Shown one piece after another: positions 16,701 to 17,473 of a stretch of DNA of 17,473 bases. The DNA comes from Goniomonas avonlea (lineage: Eukaryota > Cryptophyceae > Goniomonadida > Goniomonadaceae), in contig QUTJ01031759.1 of the NCBI GenBank assembly GCA_003573635.1, positions 1 through 17,473 of the forward strand. The letters run 5' to 3'. Position numbers and translations under genes: made by a program. The notes beneath the pieces are model-generated. The model had not been told where the DNA came from. It worked only from the letters and a program-made list of their open reading frames with translations, and made no database searches. Positions within the stretch are counted from its first letter, which is position 1, and every line of letters begins with the position of its first letter.

Positions 16701-17340
16701 GACTGTGTGCGCCAGGCACCTCCACCGAGGTGGGGAGAACCTGCGCAGCAAAGTTGAACCAAAGCATGCAGATGCCCCGGAGGACAGATTGCAAAAAAAT
16801 GGTGTTCAAGGCAACGAGGCAGCGAGGTGCGGCACCTGGCGCTTGTTCCTCTCAGCCTCAGGTGGCGCCCAGTCGAGAGTCGCCTTCTTCGATACCTGCT
16901 CGCCGGTGGGTCGATACCACATTTAAAAAAACAAAAACAAAGCCAAAGAGCTAACTCACCACGAAGGGCTGGATTTCCTTGAGGACACGGGAGAAAGCAT
17001 TGTCGAGGCCCTTGAACATGAGCTGCGTCACAATCATGCCGCTGACACCGCGCTCGCCCTGCGTGTGTCAGCATTGAGCCGAGGACTGAGACAAGGGTCA
17101 CGAGAACAACAATGAGATGGAGTTTGCGCATGGTGTTACAGTGTGGCGTGGGCGGTCGGACAAGGTCGAACAGCGTCAGCGTACCTGCTTGACAACGTTG
17201 GGGTCGGAGGCGAGGGCTGGGTTGCGTGCGAGGACGCGGAGGAGGGAGGCGAGGACGGACGGCTGCAGCTCCTTGGGAGGCAGCAGCCGCAACAAGAGTG
17301 CACCCAGGTAGTGCGGGTTGTCGTCATGCAAAATTTTGAG
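1351..17340 (-). CDS. Giant DUF3638-family ATPase-like protein with EF-hands and a Vps62-like C-terminus (50 exons, 5' partial)
   Basis: Fifty exons totalling 6,783 nt join with consistent phase into about 2,260 residues plus stop. Residue numbers below count from the right edge. Around 480-490 is the P-loop MIMGAGKTTVV; near 670 LMMDEVD with HPMKSELNFPLG. Family blocks follow: PHLVLLS, RVNRVGYGLL, VPFVGKDVPSTRSEF, RLIDFSDDEQFE, GFSGTPSDLLP, FAFYDQVHTTGTDI and DYAQAAFRMRGIGRGQ. Then come an EQ-repeat linker, canonical EF-hand loops DKDKDGSLNLSE and DHNRDGLLSCGE, and Vps62/DUF946-like SVWVPK, IWRPVPP and CVPRTW. Family membership rests on my recognition of these DUF3638 signatures. That they are SF2/SecA-type motifs I, II, III, V and VI is inference. 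Fungal relatives are sometimes auto-labelled ubiquitinyl hydrolase; nothing here supports a peptidase. The promoter and start are outside the window. Most introns are phase 0. Confidence 0.88.
1864..2002 (-). CDS. Exon 49: Vps62/DUF946-like domain, IWRPVPP block
   Basis: DTQVWSSLSGDSPLFIWRPV then PPTQAHVALGMVVTVTSDPP and TTV, ending CG|GTATGA (phase 2). The I-W-R-P-V-P-P ... V-A-L-G-x-V-V-T pattern is diagnostic of Vps13/Vps62-related beta repeats. Confidence 0.9.
2267..2366 (-). CDS. Exon 48: Vps62/DUF946-like domain, middle
   Basis: VTDKLKGRLARSKMLDEAHV then NFLMPTPVQFKLV. The donor is set at GTGG|GTCGTT (phase 1), because it restores the frame of exon 49. A donor at CTG|GTGGGT (2271) would break it. 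Confidence 0.72.
2445..2651 (-). CDS. Exon 47: Vps62/DUF946-like domain, first part
   Basis: KQWRPLWTSKGTGSRRDASV, then WVPKIEKSVLSRNSLTLCVG and HYCASGFGLPEKNKPPPDMK. The W-T-S-x-G-T ... S-V-W-x-P ... L-x-x-G-H-Y order is that of Vps62/DUF946-type beta domains. Phase 0. Confidence 0.85.
2954..3094 (-). CDS. Exon 46
   Basis: RSARRDAAVVEEILPKEIEE then LYKGREASVVTKVETIADEA and LKGMTAT|GTACGT. The P-K-x-I-x-E-L segment links EF-hands to the C-terminal domain. The acceptor is TTGGTGACAG|. Phase 0. Confidence 0.8.
3111..3158. repeat. GCAGTGTGGGG tandem repeat in intron 45
   Basis: Four copies of GCAGTGTGGGG with 1-2 base G-run variation sit near the 3' end of the intron between exons 45 and 46. 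On the transcribed sense they form a C-rich pyrimidine stretch about 20-60 nt upstream of the acceptor. Confidence 0.75.
3447..3540 (-). CDS. Exon 45: remainder of a paired EF-hand, acidic tail
   Basis: Completes loop D-R-S-G-E-G-R-I-R-F-V-D across the intron, then FEATFTPDGGDETEEDQADQ and DD|GTGCGT. The third EF-hand has glutamate at loop position 5 and aspartate at 12, so binding is uncertain. The acidic run follows. Confidence 0.84.
3570..3710. repeat. Degenerate purine-rich minisatellite in intron 44
   Basis: About 140 nt are almost entirely purine plus C on the plus strand, built from variants of GGGACAGGGAGAC. The sense (minus) strand is a long pyrimidine tract preceding the acceptor of exon 45. 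An eight-plus G run lies near 3653. Confidence 0.8.
3766..3887 (-). CDS. Exon 44: canonical EF-hand 2
   Basis: AFDHNRDGLLSCGELWAGLE then WLGLDLQPPDIYAIVRHVDR, ending AG|GTGTGT (phase 2). The loop D-H-N-R-D-G-L-L-S-C-G-E has the expected calcium ligands. The start of a second loop (H-V-D-R) is at its end. Confidence 0.93.
4139..4276 (-). CDS. Exon 43
   Basis: IPWQPTAVGVAVRAEDETVL, LEFRAVLSAVRVRLRARGMM and PLDAFR|GTGCGC. This is the entry helix of the EF-hand completed in exon 44. The acceptor is GGCTTTGTAG|. Phase 0. Confidence 0.82.
4341..4398. repeat. 29-nt direct repeat, two copies, intron 42
   Basis: CAGGCAACAATAGGAGGGAC followed by CTTGCAAC occurs twice head to tail (4341-4369, 4370-4398), identical except for the last base. 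It lies within a 393-nt intron. Confidence 0.9.
4670..4825 (-). CDS. Exon 42
   Basis: VAMAESCLRFLNSETHYTWG, GVMLLVRALSRSPPAARAAL and FDEIRDCRRRPR|GTGCGC. The F-x-x-I-R-x-C-R-R-R segment matches the family. Acceptor CTTACCCCAG|. Phase 0. Confidence 0.84.
4973..5053 (-). CDS. Exon 41
   Basis: TCMALRVGPCSLRLDTSPGF then KEAPPLQ|GTGAGC. Short segment between EF-hand regions; acceptor GTCCGCAG|. Phase 0. Confidence 0.78.
5128..5324 (-). CDS. Exon 40: canonical EF-hand 1
   Basis: VLAAADKDKDGSLNLSEFAG has all six EF-loop ligands (D-K-D-K-D-G-S-L-N-L-S-E), so calcium binding is expected. It continues LSLDEAETVRGYMHDSLRKG. The acceptor CGCACAAG| is chosen because it matches the phase-1 donor of exon 39. 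Confidence 0.87.
5414..5558 (-). CDS. Exon 39
   Basis: LREGLRMLDPTLSALEARAL, an Ala-rich stretch and TQYASFVNCPIAP, ending CAG|GTTTTT in phase 1. Probably the exit helix of the degenerate EF-hand. The intron between exons 38 and 39 is 117 nt. Confidence 0.72.
5676..5864 (-). CDS. Exon 38: Ala-rich linker into degenerate EF-hand
   Basis: DPKFKAEAPVPATAAGAEAG, a long Ala/Pro/Gly linker, then NRLKRVFGLLDTAAKGLLGP. The last segment has the layout of an EF-hand, with a loop D-T-A-A-K-G lacking most calcium ligands. Phase 0. Confidence 0.8.
5950..6153 (-). CDS. Exon 37
   Basis: MYVYRDMIIKKGGRPVAFPE, HLMMSDNLFHRVWCLTAHRR and LKNVVAVLEVVPDPSKLERL. The S-D-N-x-F ... H-R-R-L-K-N-V-x-x-V-L-E block is recognisable from the family. 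The initial ATG is internal, not a start. Phase 0. Confidence 0.88.
6312..6479 (-). CDS. Exon 36: second half of EQ-repeat linker
   Basis: Opens with six further E-Q pairs, then EAEEIEQEPARRKFSTKRQD, WHFSSLAKAPGG and FYPLNQ|GTCAGT. The EQ run continues from exon 35 across a 259-nt intron. The tract is typical of this family between motor and C-terminal modules. Phase 0. Confidence 0.87.
6739..6936 (-). CDS. Exon 35: helix and first half of EQ-repeat linker
   Basis: VMQSLARQHETLLMTASDKE, an acidic segment, then LQEQEQEQEQEQ|GTATCT. The 3' edge is a run of (GAGCAG) hexanucleotides. Phase 0. Confidence 0.85.
6985..7029. repeat. Short direct repeat in intron 34
   Basis: AGCACGGTTATGAGA occurs twice about 24 nt apart within the intron upstream of exon 34. 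Confidence 0.7.
7112..7207 (-). CDS. Exon 34
   Basis: LQDLLERSVDVFRERVDFAV then ENSVPAPRKAIE|GTCTGC. A helix followed by a proline-rich turn, as in family members between motor and coiled/EQ region. Phase 0. Confidence 0.87.
7449..7508 (-). CDS. Exon 33
   Basis: Twenty codons, CLRNVWRKSAFTLLCMNHSE, continuing the helix of exon 32 (x-x-N-V-W-R-K-x-A-F). The acceptor region is part of an imperfect duplication, so a second acceptor-like site lies about 46 nt upstream. Phase 0. Confidence 0.82.
7503..7582. repeat. Imperfect tandem duplication across an acceptor
   Basis: GAGACACTGTTCCTGCGC (about 7503) recurs as GAGACACTGGTCCTGCGC (about 7549), followed by related bases. On the minus strand each copy has a CAG before TGTCTC. 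Only the lower-coordinate copy gives an open exon 33; the other runs into a stop. Confidence 0.75.
7746..7837 (-). CDS. Exon 32
   Basis: KGRRSALCAIAAWLVVNSLR then TETVQSQLLH|GTAAGC. A-A-W-L-V-V-N-S-x-R-x-E is a conserved helix following the motor core. The acceptor GTCGACAG| is phase 1; an alternative acceptor lies upstream at CTGACACAG|. Confidence 0.88.
7999..8143 (-). CDS. Exon 31: motif VI-like QxxxRMRGIGRGQ
   Basis: AAFRMRGIGRGQRVMLLVTP then EVATLVVTHSALAAGHPAPQ. Together with the last Q of exon 30 it makes Q-x-x-x-R-M-R-x-x-G-x-G-Q, the arginine-finger motif VI of SF2-type ATPases by analogy. I end it at TAG|GTCCGA (phase 1). A shorter version ending GAG|GTCGCC at 8081 is possible. Confidence 0.85.
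8429..8521 (-). CDS. Exon 30: motif V-like VHTTGTDI; GC donor
   Basis: VHTTGTDIHHTLDACAALTL then SKDMTFRDYAQ. T-T-G-x-D-I followed by an A-L-T-L strand resembles SF2 motif V. The exon ends CAG|GCAATA: no GT donor nearby keeps the frame, whereas a GC donor joins DYAQ to AAFRMRG exactly as the family requires. Confidence 0.88.
8589..8675 (-). CDS. Exon 29
   Basis: VVLVRDGLRVLPLEQCGVPK then ARRFAFYDQ|GTCCGC. R-F-A-F-Y-D-Q directly precedes the motif V-like segment. Phase 0, followed by a 67-nt intron. Confidence 0.92.
8760..8834 (-). CDS. Exon 28
   Basis: VATLLLTQGLSGCEGVVFLD then KQDRK|GTGTGA. The G-V-V-F-L-D-x-x-D-R-K segment is conserved. Phase 0. The preceding intron (8835-9189) is filled with AAGGTCA-like repeats. 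Confidence 0.9.
8956..9120. repeat. AAGGTCA-type short tandem repeats in intron 27
   Basis: About a dozen variants of GCAAGGTCA, with some GGCCA and GGTGA changes, fill half of the intron between exons 27 and 28. Confidence 0.8.
9190..9348 (-). CDS. Exon 27
   Basis: VLHLLTSESVVSLEMAASDW, TARSLLHRVATADPPFKALI and DVGALVTGLTNQQ. The A-T-A-D-P-P-F-x-A-L-I-D block is a strong family signature. Phase 0 on both sides. Confidence 0.93.
9525..9594 (-). CDS. Exon 26: GFSGTPSDLLP motif
   Basis: Completes serine and reads GTPSDLLPVELGACGYEKGT then DGK|GTCTGA. S-G-T-P sits where SF2 motors carry motif III; this equivalence is inference, but the G-F-S-G-T-P-S-D-L-L-P-x-E-L block is conserved in the family. 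Confidence 0.93.
9761..9831 (-). CDS. Exon 25
   Basis: GTKLSASGQELGGGMLFGRR then LGF, ending AG|GTGCGT in phase 2. It leads into the GFSGTPSD motif completed in exon 26. Confidence 0.92.
10148..10282 (-). CDS. Exon 24: conserved WPLRLIDxSDxEQFE block
   Basis: VWPLRLIDFSDDEQFELVYG then LLRRLPLVIHHFLTEFVFPS and EMRHQ|GTCGGT. Strong family block in the second half of the motor region. Phase 0. Confidence 0.93.
10373..10530. repeat. GTGGAGTGG-rich minisatellite in intron 23
   Basis: Degenerate copies of GTGGAGTGGAGG and GTGTGAGTGGAGG cover about 150 nt. Nearly all C is on the sense (minus) strand, giving a C/T/A tract with no guanine for long stretches. Confidence 0.82.
10617..10764 (-). CDS. 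Exon 23: low-complexity linker
   Basis: TLRQEWQRRRRASTSKAAAP, then an Ala/Thr/Pro-rich stretch and EKPEDKGSVTE|GTGACC. The frame is fixed by the phase-2 acceptor GATGCCAG|, leaving a 58-nt intron. A disordered linker before the next conserved block. Confidence 0.7.
10823..10969 (-). CDS. Exon 22
   Basis: Completes FRYEGLR across the junction (phase 2), then VRSVMVAVQQRMWDEGGPYV and FARWVALAGGRVRG|GTGAGT. It follows directly on the exon 21 block as expected of the family. Confidence 0.88.
11217..11393 (-). CDS. Exon 21: conserved VPFVGKDVPSxRSEF block
   Basis: Completes R-V-N-R and reads VGYGLLSEEEATLERQRD, then AVPFVGKDVPSTRSEFSHPD and IVIALTVLAF. The G-K-D-x-P-S-x-R-S-E-F-x-H-P-D block is a hallmark of these giant proteins. 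Phase 2 at both boundaries. Confidence 0.92.
11477..11541 (-). CDS. Exon 20
   Basis: ALNLGRDLLHAVIPFVMARVN, followed by AG|GTGCGC (phase 2). The segment L-N-L-x-R-D-x-L ... P-x-x-x-x-R-V-N-R is a family block. The AG|GT here looks like an acceptor to a different frame, but phase and homology make it a donor. Confidence 0.85.
11711..11815 (-). CDS. Exon 19
   Basis: Thirty-five codons: DEQIRSFLLTAKAGASSSSE then GVRLDMITDELAK|GTACGT. Acidic/serine-rich loop between helices. Phase 0. Confidence 0.8.
11900..12016 (-). CDS. Exon 18: DUF3638 domain
   Basis: MEPHLVLLSRRWYMKNLLPL then MAQWAALWFSFTRSSGGLS, between TTCTCAG| and TCG|GTACGC. The P-H-L-V-L-L-S segment followed by an aromatic helix is conserved after the exon 17 helix. 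Phase 0. Confidence 0.85.
12264..12423 (-). CDS. Exon 17: DUF3638 domain
   Basis: WELPFHLLDAMFLASGLLAA then ADVILDKIREVMREGVKSHC, ending CTGCAG|GTAGGA. The acceptor ACCCAAG| is phase 2. The W-x-L-P-x-H-L-L-D-A motif is characteristic of the family. Confidence 0.9.
12515..12665. repeat. Imperfect inverted repeat in intron 16
   Basis: GAGATAGAACTAGAGGTAGA near 12538 is mirrored by TCTACCTCT near 12599 and CTCTATCTCG near 12620. TTCGAAAT/ATTTCGA-type arms lie outside. The intron could fold into a long imperfect hairpin. Confidence 0.65.
12773..12858 (-). CDS. Exon 16: DUF3638 domain, HPxKSELNFPxG block
   Basis: VDLILHPMKSELNFPLGKKI then PLDLTEGS. The block after D-E-V-D is one of the strongest family signatures. 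The donor is set at CA|GTGTCA (phase 2) because it rebuilds a codon and reads on as H-W-E-L-P-F-H in exon 17. Confidence 0.92.
13079..13261 (-). CDS. Exon 15: DUF3638 domain, first half of Walker B-like motif
   Basis: Charged segment EAERRGFSFFRRLLGEEQGQ, then EISVRLLTMLQSGTLMMDE. The terminal L-M-M-D-E continues as V-D in exon 16, forming a DExD-type acidic motif split by an intron. Phase 0. Confidence 0.9.
13463..13702 (-). CDS. Exon 14: DUF3638 domain
   Basis: Eighty codons, the longest internal motor-domain exon after exon 9. VVPPALLQFTRAVMRERFS and SVVTLAFDR are the conserved block following the P-loop; AIVVTTPKDIKSLMLKFVE is the next and may correspond to motif Ib of SF2 motors (inference). 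Donor CAG|GTGCCT. Phase 0. Confidence 0.92.
13807..13954. repeat. Four-copy ~34-44 nt minisatellite abutting the exon 13 donor
   Basis: CACCTTGTGACCAAGTGAG recurs four times with variable tails ending GGGCGAGACACG. On the sense strand each unit contains AAGGTG(A)CGTGTC, a near copy of the real junction CAG|GTGACGTGTC. Confidence 0.88.
13955..14107 (-). CDS. Exon 13: P-loop (Walker A) of the DUF3638 domain
   Basis: After VQLVERFMAAARNHKSG comes QQMIMGAGKTTVVAPLLALI. G-A-G-K-T-T is a Walker A/motif I that should bind the nucleotide phosphates through the lysine. Fungal members typically carry M-G-E-G-K here. The donor CAG|GTGACG is the first of several tandem donor-like copies. Phase 0. Confidence 0.93.
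14234..14368 (-). CDS. Exon 12: segment just before the P-loop
   Basis: Contains LDPRLLVFEFLHNVLLRLSQ, matching the conserved D-P-R-x-L-x-F-E-F ... L-L-R-x-x-Q segment that precedes the P-loop in DUF3638 proteins. Acceptor CTTGACAG|, donor CAG|GTCCGC. Phase 0. Confidence 0.88.
14466..14630 (-). CDS. Exon 11
   Basis: Fifty-five codons starting GAARALSVTLGVVLRAHRMA and reaching ATELLMLLRMLQKSGGDAAT, ending CAA|GTGCGT. Helical repeat-like. Phase 0. Confidence 0.8.
14795..14932 (-). CDS. Exon 10
   Basis: Forty-six codons, VRRLGLALGRAVGRDSHARL then ELLVAALVSNGGESLLRCIN. Acceptor ACGCGCAG|, donor GAG|GTACGT (strong). Phase 0. Confidence 0.85.
14990..15253 (-). CDS. Exon 9
   Basis: Begins APTVLVRSTHPPSSPFGRWG after GCTCACAG|, continues NEVVYFQHMTPCFCEAEINA and ends RDQAAE|GTAATT. 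Both ends are phase 0. A perfect GC-type donor, GAG|GCAAGT, lies inside at 15119/15118 and would also keep phase, shortening the exon by 43 codons. I prefer the GT donor, leaving a 57-nt intron. Confidence 0.6.
15579..15666. repeat. 44-nt perfect tandem duplication, intron 8
   Basis: AAGGCGAGGGACGCGGCCCG and the following 24 bases occur twice (15579-15622, 15623-15666). It lies in the longest intron of the gene (436 nt). Confidence 0.9.
15690..15764 (-). CDS. Exon 8
   Basis: Twenty-five codons, ELQGASATQLQAAVVKVQTL then ISKLQ, a heptad-like helix. Flanked by CTGCAG| and CAG|GTGCTC. Phase 0. Confidence 0.8.
15848..15958 (-). CDS. Exon 7
   Basis: Thirty-seven codons, LDLKRQRLEEDAKVFAAQGD and on to LQYIFKTLTAK. 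It continues the helix of exon 6. The preceding intron carries a short (AAAC)n run on the plus strand near 15972. Phase 0. Confidence 0.8.
16056..16136 (-). CDS. Exon 6
   Basis: Twenty-seven codons, including FDVSKHPAAHSRWAKQLLQ, an amphipathic helix start. Donor CAG|GTTGCC, acceptor GGTCGCAG|. Phase 0. Confidence 0.8.
16351..16440 (-). CDS. Exon 5
   Basis: Thirty codons starting AHDLAAFTSQPLRDVGLDEF, after TTGTCGCAG| and before ACG|GTGGGT. Phase 0. Function of the segment not recognised. Confidence 0.75.
16627..16740 (-). CDS. Exon 4
   Basis: Thirty-eight codons, including VVTPTVPDYACPLRTLRVVD, phase 0 in and out (GAG|GTTGGA). It joins directly in frame to exon 5. A small open stretch inside the following intron (16507-16569) does not fit the phase. 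Confidence 0.75.
16836..16895 (-). CDS. Exon 3
   Basis: Twenty codons, VSKKATLDWAPPEAERNKRQ, charged and probably exposed. The acceptor is GCGAGCAG| and the donor CAG|GTGCCG. The preceding intron is only 64 nt. Confidence 0.7.
16960..17058 (-). CDS. Exon 2
   Basis: Thirty-three codons, including GMIVTQLMFKGLDNAFSRVL, between CACGCAG| and |GTGAGT. Phase 0 on both sides. Helical, function unknown. Confidence 0.8.
17185..17340 (-). CDS. Exon 1: helical N-terminal segment
   Basis: Reads LKILHDDNPHYLGALLLRLL and continues leucine-rich to DPNVVKQ, ending CAG|GTACGC. It is alpha-helical in character with no recognised domain. It enters and leaves in phase 0. The acceptor is chosen by its pyrimidine tract; an alternative lies nine bases upstream. 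Confidence 0.75.
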
Positions 17341-17473
17341 CTGCGAGTGCTGTGAGGCGATTGCGGAGGAAACGAGCAGATGGGGAAAAGGCTCGGGGCT
17401 GTTGAGGAGAGTCCTTGCTCTTGCTGGCGTACTGTATCGGACGGCTGTGACTGCAGAGACAATTGTGTGACTG
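17341..17473 (-). other. Probable intron (or 5' extension of exon 1)
   Basis: The minus strand shows a pyrimidine-rich run ending in CACTCGCAG immediately before exon 1, typical of an acceptor. The same frame stays open to the window edge, so I cannot exclude that it is coding. Confidence 0.5.

Overview
The window is nuclear DNA from an intron-dense eukaryote, most likely a unicellular protist or alga. The lineage is not resolvable here; a stramenopile, alveolate, rhizarian or haptophyte would all fit. The reasons are one huge gene cut into many short exons by GT-AG introns, introns full of minisatellites, and a Ty1/copia-type retrotransposon fragment. There are no bacterial operons, Shine-Dalgarno sites, rRNA or tRNA genes, and I see no CRISPR array.

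Layout. (1) Positions 1-278, minus strand: the zinc-knuckle/start-of-core part of a copia-type integrase, running off the left edge, with ambiguous bases and a frame change. (2) 191-662: an unusual run of perfect short hairpins, including two neighbouring hairpins whose loops are perfectly complementary. (3) 663-1350: no recognisable gene; a 14-nt tandem repeat lies at 1091-1176. (4) 1351-17340, minus strand: a single gene reconstructed by eye as 50 exons (57-436 nt introns, all phases consistent), giving about 2,260 residues in the window. It ends with a stop at 1351-1353; its 5' part and promoter lie beyond the right edge.

The gene belongs to the giant DUF3638 family. Read in order, the product has a helical N-terminal part, a P-loop exon (MIMGAGKTTVV), an LMMDEVD + HPMKSELNFPLG block (Walker B-like), RVNRVGYGLL, AVPFVGKDVPSTRSEF, WPLRLIDFSDDEQFE, a GFSGTPSDLLP block, FAFYDQ-VHTTGTDI and DYAQ-AAFRMRGIGRGQ blocks, then an EQ-repeat linker, two EF-hand regions, and a C-terminal Vps62/DUF946-like beta domain (SVWVPK, IWRPVPP, ALGMVVT, CVPRTW). 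The motif order resembles a superfamily-2 helicase/SecA-like motor (motifs I, II, III, V, VI); this reading is my inference. The EF-hands suggest calcium control.

The introns carry much of the structural interest: tandem copies of a donor site, a duplicated acceptor, an intron placed inside a (GAGCAG)n coding repeat, a GC-AG intron, and at least 13 introns flanked on both sides by AGGT.
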